From Candidatus Thalassarchaeaceae archaeon (lineage in GTDB: Archaea; Thermoplasmatota; Poseidoniia; Poseidoniales; Thalassarchaeaceae), in the NCBI GenBank assembly GCA_943841885.1, contig CALSZZ010000001.1, forward strand, positions 1 through 64,000: DNA of 64,000 bases. Direction: 5' to 3'. The notes beneath the pieces are model-generated. The model was not told the DNA's origin. It did no database searches and saw nothing but the letters and a program-made list of their open reading frames with translations. Shown here piece by piece: positions 1-9,148 of this stretch. Each line of letters opens with the position of its first letter. Position 1 is the first letter of the stretch. The position numbers and the translations under genes are program-made.

Positions 1-231
1 GCTACATTTCATAATCCTCTAAAATATGGAGATACAGCTTTTTGTGAATTATCAATCATAGATATTGGCAATTCTTCAATAAAATGGTATTATGAGATTT
101 CTAATCAAAACCAAGAACTATGTTGGTCTGCTACTCAAACAACTGTCTGTACTAGCATGGACTCTATTAAGGAAAAAATAAGTGTTCCAGATTGGATGCG
201 TACGAATTTAAGTAAAATTTTACAGAAATAA
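1..231 (+). CDS. C-terminal end of a protein truncated by the window start; function unknown
   Basis: Frame 1 open from base 1 to TAA at 229-231 (ATFHNPLKYGDTAFCELSIIDIGNSS...NLSKILQK*). Confidence 0.6.
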   Translation, partial: ATFHNPLKYGDTAFCELSIIDIGNSSIKWYYEISNQNQELCWSATQTTVCTSMDSIKEKISVPDWMRTNLSKILQK

Positions 232-232
232 A

Positions 233-619
233 TTATTTCTTAGGCCATTTTTTTGATAATGCCTTATGCAATGAATCATCTAATATCGCATCCCACCAAT
301 TTGCATCTCTCCAAACTGCATATCGACCTCTGATTCCTCTCATATCCGCTCCATCAAGTTTAGCACCTTGTAAATTTGAAAGTCCAAGTTTGGCTTTCAT
401 GAGTCTTGCACCTCTCAAGTCTGCACCATCTAATGCCGCTTTCATCAAATTTGTTCCTTGTAAGGATGCATTTCTAAGATCAGAACCAGATAAATTTGCC
501 GATTCCATATCAGAATAATCAAACACAGCTCTCTTCAAATTAGCTTTTGTTAAATCTATATTACGCAGATCCTTTCCAATATGAGAACTGAATGACCAAT
601 CTTTGGGTTCTTCTTCCAT
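233..619 (-). CDS. pentapeptide-repeat protein
   Basis: Repeated A(D/N)LxxA pentapeptides: LTKANLKRAVFDYSDMESANLSGSDLRNASLQGTNLMKAALDGADLRGARL. Confidence 0.85.
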   Translation of the reverse strand: MEEEPKDWSFSSHIGKDLRNIDLTKANLKRAVFDYSDMESANLSGSDLRNASLQGTNLMKAALDGADLRGARLMKAKLGLSNLQGAKLDGADMRGIRGRYAVWRDANWWDAILDDSLHKALSKKWPKK

Positions 620-741
620 TTCAATGCCTCATCTTTTATTTTACCAGGAACGCCCTTCCTTTCTTATTACAACCATACATTGTCATTAAATAAAGTTAGG
701 TTTTTTAATTTAGAATATAGTTTCGAATCCGTGTAATTCAA

Positions 742-1527
742 ATGAGTCCTACCCAAGCGAGTCATATGGATGAGGGGGGTAGAGCAGGTTATCCTTTAGT
801 TTTACATTCTGGAGCAGATTCTTCTAAACTGGGTGGCGTAGCAATTTGTGGATTTTCTACAGTTGGCTCTGTTGGGGTAATTGCAACTTCTCATTTAATC
901 AGGTCTCTAAATCTAGATCCTATGGGTACAGTCATGCACCCCAAGTTTCCTGCAATCGCTCTAATCCATGATTCAGTTCCAAAACATCCTGTTAGAGTTT
1001 ATCAAGGAGATGGAATAGGTGTATTTACTGCTGAAATACAATTTCCTAGTGAAAATGATGTATATTTTGGCCAAACTGTTCTAGAGTGGTTTACAAAAGG
1101 TGGATTTGAGAAATTAATTGTTATAGATGGAGTTGTCAGTAATGAACTTGGAATAAAGGAAGAAAGTGATTTATGGAGTGTTTCATCAACCAGTCAAGGA
1201 AGGGATAGATTGGATGAAGCTAACATACAAAGAATCCAACAAGGTATAGTTTCAGGTATTGCGGGCTATCTGATAGCTGAAGGAGAAAGACAAGGTCTGG
1301 ATATTACAGCTCTATTATCAGAATGTAATCCAGTATATCCTGATGCAAGAGCCGCATTAATTGCTATTGAAGGACTTAGTGAATTATTGGATATGGAAAT
1401 ACCAGTTAATGATTTACTGGATGATGCTCGAAATATAGAAGAAAAAGTACGTGAAGCCTTTGAAAGAGCACAATCAATTGCACTACCTGCACCTGAAAAC
1501 GATGAAGACGAACTTCCAATGTACTAA
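742..1527 (+). CDS. PAC2 family protein (proteasome assembly chaperone-like)
   Basis: Archaeal PAC2 pattern: GVAICGFSTVGSVGVIATSHLI, VYQGDG, SGIAGYLIAEGERQGLDITALLSE. Confidence 0.8.
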   Translation: MSPTQASHMDEGGRAGYPLVLHSGADSSKLGGVAICGFSTVGSVGVIATSHLIRSLNLDPMGTVMHPKFPAIALIHDSVPKHPVRVYQGDGIGVFTAEIQFPSENDVYFGQTVLEWFTKGGFEKLIVIDGVVSNELGIKEESDLWSVSSTSQGRDRLDEANIQRIQQGIVSGIAGYLIAEGERQGLDITALLSECNPVYPDARAALIAIEGLSELLDMEIPVNDLLDDARNIEEKVREAFERAQSIALPAPENDEDELPMY

Positions 1528-2088
1528 TCAATAAAATGGATTTGTTCCTGCTGCATGATCAGTAACATCGATTACTTCAGTTATTCCTGGAACTTTATCT
1601 TTAATCATAACTTCAACACCTTGTTTTAGAGTAACATCTGCCATCCCACAACCTTGACAACCACCACCAAAAGCAATTATTGCTTTGTTATCATCTACTC
1701 CTACTAGATCTACATGACCTCCATGCGAAGCCACAGCAGGATTAACCTCATCAGCAATTATTTGAGCAACAGTTTGTGATAACTCATCCATCCATAATGG
1801 ATTCGGATTTTCAAAACTAAATCCTCCTCCCATTAATGTTTCTTTGTAGTCTATAGTAGTACCTTCCAAGTAAATTTGACTTTTGGAAGCGACTAGAACG
1901 GCCATACCATCTATTTCAAGAGGTATGTCATCTTCTTTCGCTTCACTACTATTTACTAATTGTAAATCGTATTGGAATCCTTTTGGGCCTCTTCCAATGA
2001 TTTCTATCCTAAGTACAAGATCATCATCATCTGCATTTTCTGCAAATTGATCAAGCATTTCACGTGCTTTGGAACTTATGGCTAGCAT
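1528..2088 (-). CDS. nfuA: NifU C-terminal domain Fe-S biogenesis protein (NfuA-like, with HesB-like N-terminal region)
   Basis: NPAVASHGGHVDLVGVDDNKAIIAFGGGCQGCGMADVTLKQGVE with CxxC scaffold motif. Confidence 0.85.
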   Translation of the reverse strand: MLAISSKAREMLDQFAENADDDDLVLRIEIIGRGPKGFQYDLQLVNSSEAKEDDIPLEIDGMAVLVASKSQIYLEGTTIDYKETLMGGGFSFENPNPLWMDELSQTVAQIIADEVNPAVASHGGHVDLVGVDDNKAIIAFGGGCQGCGMADVTLKQGVEVMIKDKVPGITEVIDVTDHAAGTNPFY

Positions 2089-2174
2089 CTCTCTCGCTAA
2101 GTCGTATGAGGTCCTCTTTTTTCAATCTGTCCAATATGGGCAATCCTCTTCATCTCCTACTTGACGCATGTATC

Positions 2175-3173
2175 ATGGTATCCGACAAGTACGGACGTCA
2201 GTTACGAGACTTACGAATATCCGTAACTGATAGATGTAATTTCAGATGCAGATATTGTATGCCAAGGGAAAAATTTGGCTCTGACCATGCTTTCATGCCT
2301 AGAAGAGCTTTCCTTTCTTTTGATGAAATAGAAAAAGTAGTCAAATCTTGTAAGAAATTAGGTTTAGAAAAAGTTAGAATAACAGGCGGAGAACCATTGT
2401 TGAGGCCAAAACTCCCAGATTTAATCAAAAAACTCTCAAAACTAAATCTAGATATCGCATTAACAACAAATGCATCCTTACTACGTGATCATGCAGAAGA
2501 ACTCTCTAAGGCTGGTTTGAGTAGAGTCACTATAAGTCTAGATGCACTAGATCAAGATATACATTCTAAAATGACTGATAGTAATACTTCAGTAGAAGCG
2601 ATATTAGATGGAATAGATGCAGCAATAGAATTTGGTTTAACACCTGTTAAAGTAAACTGCGTTGTTCAAAAAGGAGTTAATGAGTCAGAAGTTAAGAAAT
2701 TAGTTGATCACTTTCGTAATACCGATGTGATTGTACGATTTATTGAATACATGGATGTTGGTAGAACAAATGGTTGGCAATTAGGTCAAGTAATACCTTC
2801 AAGTGATTTGATTAAATATTTACAAAAATATTTTGATTTAGTACCAGTAGATCCCATTTCATCCGGTGATGTTGCTAAGAGATGGGCTCATTCTGATGGT
2901 TCAGGTGAGATAGGCGTTATATCTTCAGTTTCCTCTCCTTTTTGTGGTGATTGTGTAAGAGCACGCTTATCTGCTAATGGATATCTACATACTTGTTTAT
3001 TCGCTTCTGGTGGTCATGATTTACGCGCCATAATACATAACAGTACAGATATACAAACTCTTACTGATGCTATTAGTGCAATTTGGACACGTAGAGATGA
3101 CCGATACAGCGAATTACGATCCAGTGATACTGCAGCATTACCGCGTATCGAAATGTCTTACATTGGTGGATGA
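2175..3173 (+). CDS. moaA: GTP 3',8-cyclase MoaA (radical SAM); probable start is the internal Met at 2175
   Basis: LRISVTDRCNFRCRYCMP radical-SAM motif, ITGGEPLLR, C-terminal CGDCVRARLSANGYLHTCLF cluster motif. Confidence 0.9.
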   Translation: MVSDKYGRQLRDLRISVTDRCNFRCRYCMPREKFGSDHAFMPRRAFLSFDEIEKVVKSCKKLGLEKVRITGGEPLLRPKLPDLIKKLSKLNLDIALTTNASLLRDHAEELSKAGLSRVTISLDALDQDIHSKMTDSNTSVEAILDGIDAAIEFGLTPVKVNCVVQKGVNESEVKKLVDHFRNTDVIVRFIEYMDVGRTNGWQLGQVIPSSDLIKYLQKYFDLVPVDPISSGDVAKRWAHSDGSGEIGVISSVSSPFCGDCVRARLSANGYLHTCLFASGGHDLRAIIHNSTDIQTLTDAISAIWTRRDDRYSELRSSDTAALPRIEMSYIGG

Positions 3174-4513
3174 ATTTCTAAGGCTATCTTAACTACCAAA
3201 TCCCATGGAGCATCAGTTCTAATTGATGGTTTCTTACCATAATTTGCAAGACTAGCAGAAAAACCTGCTTCAATTATCGATTTGACTAGTTTCTTAGGAC
3301 TTGGTGGAGAACCAATTTTCAACCAACTCGATAAATAATCAACAAGAATATGGTGTTGAGTTTCAATCGCGTTTGCTTCATCTGCTAAATTCTTGACACT
3401 TCTAAGAATCCTCCTATTTTCATAATCAAATTCTTTTTCAGTCCATTGTAACAAATCTTCTTTCATTGGATCAGGCCCACACATTTGCAAAACTCTTTCT
3501 TCAGTCATAAAGGCTAAAACTTCCTTTTTACCCATATTCTTTATCCACATAGGGCCTGAAACTCTTTCATCATCTCTCTTAATTGGATAATGAAGTGGCA
3601 AAAAACAATCCATTGGCAATATATCTAGACTCGTTTCTGTATGTAGTCCAGATTTTATTGATGCTAATACCTCTTCATGAGTTGGAGAATATACTCTCCA
3701 TCCCAAAGATTCCTCTATCTTATTAGCGCCTTCAATACTTCTTATTACCCTCATAGAAACTCTAAGATGATGTGAATCCCAAATTGAAATCAATGGCTCT
3801 ATTCTTCTTTCATGTTTAGAAGCAACTCTTCCAACAGTTGCTAATAAAACTCGTAATGCGGAATCATGGGCTAAACCATCATTCCTTACTCTTGCCCCAT
3901 ATCTCCTTAGAAGTGGATTTTTTGACGAGCCTGTAAGTGCAGCAGTATCTGTAGCACTAACTTCTATGATTCCTTTACGAGCCATTGATTGTATTGCTGT
4001 ATCTAGAAAAGGAGTTGGTGAACCATAAGGATCTATGTCCACCCAATGCCATCCTTGATTCAAAATAGCTGATCTAAGATCTCCATTTATCGCCTTTAAC
4101 TCTCCTTCTGAGTGGTCAGGAGGGAACTCATCATGTGTTTTCAAAGCTAAATCGAGTGCATATTGATTCATATCAATTATAGTTGCATGAATTCTTTCTG
4201 CACTCTCTTTAGGTAATTCGTTCAACCATCTTCTAGCTCGTAATCCTGTTGCAGCTAATCCATCTACTGCATAAATTGGACCATTTCCAAGTAATTTATT
4301 TTCAATAGCATATTGCATTAATAATACACTTCTTGTTCTACTTCTACTCATTGCTGGATTATAGAAAACTGGATCTTCTCCTTTTATCGCAGGGCCAACT
4401 TTGTCTTCATCAGGATTAGAAAATAATCTCATTAGAGTCTTACCCTCTCTGTGAATAACACTAGGCCATTCCTCCATAGACTCCTCTCCGATACTAACCG
4501 TATAACTAATCAC
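3158..4513 (-). CDS. trm1: tRNA (guanine(26)-N(2))-dimethyltransferase Trm1
   Basis: VFYNPAMSRSRTRSVLLMQYA, DGLAATGLRARRW, WHWVDIDPYGSPTPFLDTAIQ. Confidence 0.9.
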   Translation of the reverse strand: MISYTVSIGEESMEEWPSVIHREGKTLMRLFSNPDEDKVGPAIKGEDPVFYNPAMSRSRTRSVLLMQYAIENKLLGNGPIYAVDGLAATGLRARRWLNELPKESAERIHATIIDMNQYALDLALKTHDEFPPDHSEGELKAINGDLRSAILNQGWHWVDIDPYGSPTPFLDTAIQSMARKGIIEVSATDTAALTGSSKNPLLRRYGARVRNDGLAHDSALRVLLATVGRVASKHERRIEPLISIWDSHHLRVSMRVIRSIEGANKIEESLGWRVYSPTHEEVLASIKSGLHTETSLDILPMDCFLPLHYPIKRDDERVSGPMWIKNMGKKEVLAFMTEERVLQMCGPDPMKEDLLQWTEKEFDYENRRILRSVKNLADEANAIETQHHILVDYLSSWLKIGSPPSPKKLVKSIIEAGFSASLANYGKKPSIRTDAPWDLVVKIALEIHPPM

Positions 4514-4540
4514 TCATGGTGTTGACGTCTAAAATATGCT

Positions 4541-5649
4541 TCAATAGTGTTCAAACACAATACTATTGTCAACATGGGTAACCTTTCGTCCTTCATCATT
4601 AACTGAACCCACAATCTTTGTTCCTGGCAATCTATCACTTAACCAATTAACAATCTTTTCGGAATGTTCTGATGAAACGGCTATAATCATGCCAATTCCC
4701 ATATTAAAGGTTCTATGCATTTCTTTATTGCTTACTAATCCAACTTCTGCAATCCAGTTAAATTCAGGTGGTATGGGTAATGGATCGGATATCTCCCATC
4801 CCAAGGAATCATGTAATCTAAGAAGATTAGATAGACCTCCTCCAGTAATATGAGCCAATCCTTTTAGTTCAGAAATTTTACATGGCCCACTACCTTCTCT
4901 GCACGAGGAAATTAGGTCAATTATCGGATTAACATATATCTTTGTTGGATTTAATAGTACTTCTCCGAGAAGAATATCTCCATTTTGTCCTGGAAAACGC
5001 TCAATTATTCTCCCTTCATGATTCGAATTAAATGGCACTACATCCTTCAAAGATAATCCAGATCTTTCTAGTACTGCTCTTACCAAGGTGTATCCATTTG
5101 AATGAATTCCACTACTTGGAAGTCCTATTAATACATCTCCTGGTTCTAAATTTTCTCCAGTTATAGCCTCACCTTTTGGAAACCATCCTAGTGCAGTTCC
5201 TGACATGTCTAATTCATTCACTATTCCAGGTAATGTCGCAGTTTCACCTCCCGCTAATGTTACCTAGCTCTCCTACAAGCCTCTGAAAGGGAAGACCCCA
5301 ATATTGCATGTACATCAGGATTAGTTTTTGGAACAGCAATATAGTCAACAAATGCCAAGGGTTCAGCACCTACACAGAGCAAATCATTTACATTCATTGC
5401 AACACAATCTATGCCAACTCCTTCCCATCTACCAATTTCATTTGCAAGTTGGAGTTTTGATCCTACTCCATCAGTGGCAAGAGCGAGCCTAGATTCTCCA
5501 AATTCTACTATCCCACCAAAACCTCCTGCCAATTGAACAGGAGCACCTTTTTGTCCCTTCTTTCTCGGTGATTGACTTAATGCATTTATGAGGCTAGAAA
5601 CAGCTTTTCCTTCAGCATCAATATCAACTCCACTTGAGGAATAATCCAT
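4541..5649 (-). CDS. purM: phosphoribosylformylglycinamidine cyclo-ligase PurM, split by a single-base frameshift
   Basis: N-terminal part 5260-5649 (DYSSSGVDIDAEGKAV...ATDGVGSKL...VAMNVNDLLCVGAEP) and C-terminal part 4541-5221 plus upstream reading (VTLAGGETATLPGIV...GLPSSGIHSNGYTLVRAVL, LKGLAHITGGGLSNLLR). Confidence 0.9.
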
Positions 5650-5767
5650 CGGCTCTTCCTGTTTCCACGCACTTCCGAGTCAACAATCTAATTTCATCTT
5701 CTCGGATTGAAGTTTATTTACAAAAAAAGCGCTTTAATTTAAAATAAATGTCTTTTTTAATCTACCC

Positions 5768-5775
5768 TATATAAA
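5768..5775 (+). promoter_or_regulatory. candidate archaeal TATA box (TATATAAA) upstream of the solute-binding lipoprotein
   Basis: TATATAAA in an AT-rich intergenic region about 65-75 nt before the candidate start codons. Confidence 0.4.
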
Positions 5776-5830
5776 TTAAATAGACAATAGAGTCTATAAG
5801 TGTTACACATTCTCGCGGAGAAACCGGAGT

Positions 5831-8800
5831 GTGTATTCCACAATGAATAATAAGAAAATAATTGCAATGATGATGACCACCAGTATGCTTGCTGCAGCTT
5901 TTGCAGGATGCCTAGGTGGAGATGACGATGATGAAGATTGGACATTAACTGTAGCAAGTGATGTTGATAGCGCAATAGTATCCACAAGTTGGGATGCTAT
6001 TCTAGGATCTATAGCTTCTAACAGCTTAGATACATGTGATGCTATCATTTCTTCTGTAACGATAACTGAAGAACGTGATGCTACTATAGACTTCACTACA
6101 GCTTACTATACCAGTGCTCAAGGAGTTATTGGAGGAGAAGGCGTAGCTACTATTACTGATGTATCAGAATTAAACAATGCAGATACAACAATAATTGTAC
6201 AAGGAGGAACAACTTCTGATTTGTTCGCTGCTAGCGATCTTCCACTAGCAACAGTTTCAGCACTCGAAGATTTCGATTCAGTATTCACAGCACTAGAAAA
6301 CGGTGATGGACACTATGTATTAGGTGACGCACCTGTTCTTGGACTTAAAGCATCTCAAACTGCTGCTTTCTCTCCTTTGATGGTTACATTCTCACCAGAG
6401 AATTTCGGAATTGCAGTAGTCGATGATTCAGATAACGAATTAGAAGATGCATTAAATGTAGCTTTAGCTGCTATCATCGCATCTGGAGAATATGACGCTC
6501 ATATTGAAGCATGGTTCCCAGGTACATCTGGAACTTTAGTAGACACATCTACAGCTTCTACAGCAACTGCTTATCCAATGCCTACTAAGGGAAGTGCATT
6601 AACAACTGTACTAGAATCAGGAACATTTAGTTTCTGCTCTGATACTACTTACCCTCCATTTGAGAATATGGATAGCTCTGGAAATGCTGTAGGTTTCTCT
6701 GTAGATATCGTTACTGCTTTGACAGATGAGATTGCAGAACACTATGCTAACGTTGCTGATGCAACTGTATTAGGATGCACAGACTCTCAATCTTCTGCAT
6801 ACGATGCTAGCGCTAACTTAGACGATGGATCATGTGGTGCACGAACAAAGATAGGTTTCCTATTAGATCAAACATCACCTGCTATATCTGCATATGCTGA
6901 CAACTTTATGGCAGCTGCTGCAATAGCAATAGATGATCTTAATGCAGACGGTGGTTATTTCGAGCTAGTTGCTGGAGATACTGGTTGTGATGGTGCTATA
7001 GCAGGATCTTCTGCTTCAAGCCTAGCAGCAGCAGGAGTCGTAGGAGTCGCAGGAGCAGCTTGCTCTGGTGCTTCTATGGGTGCAAATGCTGTTCTGAGCC
7101 CACTTGGAATACCAATGGTTTCCTACGCAAGTACTAGCCCTGCACTAAGCGATTCAACTGCTTATCCTAACTTTTTCAGAGTAGTGCCAAGTGATGCACT
7201 TCAAGGACCTGCAATGGCTCAAATGGTTGTTGCAGTCGCTATGGAAAATGGAATGCCAGATGCAACTACAGCAATATCAATGATGAATCCTGCTTTAGTT
7301 TCAATGAGTAATGATTACGGTTCTGGTTTAGCGGGTTCATTTAACGCTTCATGGAACGCAATGGGTGGTAGTGCCTGTGTAGAAATAGCTTACGATCCAG
7401 CAGATGCAACAACAGATTATGTTGCAATTGCACAGCAAGTAATTAGTGCAGGATGCGGTTCTATGGTTACAGTAACATATGCTGCAGACGGAGCTGCTCT
7501 CATGGAAGCACTAAGAGGACTAGGATCAACTATTCCAGCATTCGGTGGCGATGGTATCGCTTCTGATGATTGGACTAGTGCATTCTCAGCTCCAGCAGCT
7601 GCTAATACAGTATTTGCAACTAAACCTCGTGCAGGTTCTACTGCTGGTACATTCGCAGATGATTGTGCGGCTGTAGAAGCATGTGCTGGTGGTATATACA
7701 CTGGTGAAACCTATGATGCAATTACAATTATTGGTAAGGCATACATGATGGAATCAGGTGCTAATATGGCAAATCATATCAATATGGTCGGTACAGACTA
7801 TGCAGGAGCCTCTGGTGTAATCGATTTCGATTCAGCAGGTGATATTCCTGGTGCAGGATATGATATTTGTATGCATGCAATCATTTCATCTACAGATACA
7901 TACCTAAACTGTCAATGGTACTGGACTTCAGCTGATGGAGTACAATCTGCAGCCTTCGGAGGACAAACAGTGAAACTAGGTCTATTATTAGATCTTACAT
8001 CACCAAATGTTTCTCCGTATGCTCCAGGATTCTTAGCGGCAAGCGGAATTGCATTCCAAGTTATGAATGCTGCTGGATGGAGTAATGGACTACAATTCGA
8101 AATGGTCAATGCAGATACTGCTTGCTCTGAAGCTGGTGGTCAAGCAGCAGCACAAACTCTTGCTGCTGCAGGAGTTGTAGGAGTTATCGGAGCAGCTTGC
8201 TCTGGCGCTTCTATGGGTGCAAACTCAGTTTTGAGCCCACTAGGAATACCAATGATTTCCTATGCAAGTACAAGCCCTGCATTAAGTGATGATACTGCTT
8301 ATACTAACTTCTGGAGAGTAGTGCCAAGTGATGCACTACAAGGACAAGCATTAGCTGCTGCAGTTACTGCAGGTTCTTCACCAGCAGTTCTATACATGTC
8401 TAATGACTATGCTACAGGACTTGCAAATGCATTCAATAATTCCTGGGCAGCTAATGGTGGATCACTATGTAGTGCAGGAATGATTGCATACGATCCAGCA
8501 ACATTTGACGGTACTGCAATAGCACAAGCAGTTGTTGACGCAGGTTGTGATGGTGTTGTATTAGCATCTTATGCGGCCGATGGAGCTCAATTAGTTACCG
8601 ATCTCCAAACTGCAGGATATGATGGTGCTTATTATGGTGGAGATGGTACAGCCGACTCTGCCTTCAACGGTCCTGAAAACATGATTGCTACAAGACCTGC
8701 ATCAGCATCCGGTACACTTTCAGAAAGAGCAGTTGCATTCAACGCTCTTTGTGCAGCAGTACCTGAGTGTGCTGACGGTATCTACACTGGTGAAATGTTC

Positions 8801-9046
8801 GATGCTACTATAGTATTGGGTTACTCTATATTCGCTCAAGCAGGATCTCCATCTGTTCCACTAACTTCAATGATTCAAGTAGTAGGACAAGGATTCGTTG
8901 GTGCTACTGGAGATATTACCTTCATGGCTAACGGAGATGTACCTGGTAACGGATATTGTGTCGGAACTTTCGACAGTGCTAGTACATTCTCATGCGGACA
9001 GTACTGGAGTGCTACAGGCGGTCTAGTGGCTGCTACAACAGAATAG
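5831..9046 (+). CDS. secreted mosaic solute-binding lipoprotein: permuted family-3 SBP-like segment followed by two LivJ-like (Peripla_BP_6) domains
   Basis: Lipobox-like MLAAAFAGCLGG; SBP-3-like TFSFCSDTTYPPFENMDSSGNAVGFSVDIVTAL and SWDAILGSIASNSLDTCDAIISSVTITEERDATIDFTTAYY; two copies of AAGVVGVxGAACSGASMGANxVLSPLGIPMxSYASTSPALSD. Confidence 0.85.
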   Translation: MYSTMNNKKIIAMMMTTSMLAAAFAGCLGGDDDDEDWTLTVASDVDSAIVSTSWDAILGSIASNSLDTCDAIISSVTITEERDATIDFTTAYYTSAQGVIGGEGVATITDVSELNNADTTIIVQGGTTSDLFAASDLPLATVSALEDFDSVFTALENGDGHYVLGDAPVLGLKASQTAAFSPLMVTFSPENFGIAVVDDSDNELEDALNVALAAIIASGEYDAHIEAWFPGTSGTLVDTSTASTATAYPMPTKGSALTTVLESGTFSFCSDTTYPPFENMDSSGNAVGFSVDIVTALTDEIAEHYANVADATVLGCTDSQSSAYDASANLDDGSCGARTKIGFLLDQTSPAISAYADNFMAAAAIAIDDLNADGGYFELVAGDTGCDGAIAGSSASSLAAAGVVGVAGAACSGASMGANAVLSPLGIPMVSYASTSPALSDSTAYPNFFRVVPSDALQGPAMAQMVVAVAMENGMPDATTAISMMNPALVSMSNDYGSGLAGSFNASWNAMGGSACVEIAYDPADATTDYVAIAQQVISAGCGSMVTVTYAADGAALMEALRGLGSTIPAFGGDGIASDDWTSAFSAPAAANTVFATKPRAGSTAGTFADDCAAVEACAGGIYTGETYDAITIIGKAYMMESGANMANHINMVGTDYAGASGVIDFDSAGDIPGAGYDICMHAIISSTDTYLNCQWYWTSADGVQSAAFGGQTVKLGLLLDLTSPNVSPYAPGFLAASGIAFQVMNAAGWSNGLQFEMVNADTACSEAGGQAAAQTLAAAGVVGVIGAACSGASMGANSVLSPLGIPMISYASTSPALSDDTAYTNFWRVVPSDALQGQALAAAVTAGSSPAVLYMSNDYATGLANAFNNSWAANGGSLCSAGMIAYDPATFDGTAIAQAVVDAGCDGVVLASYAADGAQLVTDLQTAGYDGAYYGGDGTADSAFNGPENMIATRPASASGTLSERAVAFNALCAAVPECADGIYTGEMFDATIVLGYSIFAQAGSPSVPLTSMIQVVGQGFVGATGDITFMANGDVPGNGYCVGTFDSASTFSCGQYWSATGGLVAATTE

Positions 9047-9086
9047 ATATAGTGAAGTATAATTAGTATTTCAGTATTAACGTAAA

Positions 9087-9127
9087 GCACTGCGGTGGAG
9101 ATTAATCTCCGCCGTGGTGCCTTTTTC
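9087..9127 (+). terminator. strong 17-bp hairpin followed by a T-rich tract between the solute-binding gene and the permease (terminator or attenuator)
   Basis: gcactgcggtggagatt / aatctccgccgtggtgc: arms pair over 17 positions (three would be G-U in RNA), immediately followed by ctttttc. Confidence 0.65.
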
Positions 9128-9148
9128 AATTTATTCGGTGACAAAATA

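Noticed and set aside
708-736. tRNA T-arm-like string gtttcgaatccgtg
   Set aside because: No matching acceptor, D or anticodon arms could be found around it.
5803-6096. 97-aa antisense ORF at the solute-binding gene start
   Set aside because: Overlaps the lipobox region of a well-supported gene.
7417-7701. 94-aa Ala/Pro-rich antisense ORF
   Set aside because: Mirror of Ala-rich LivJ-like coding sequence.
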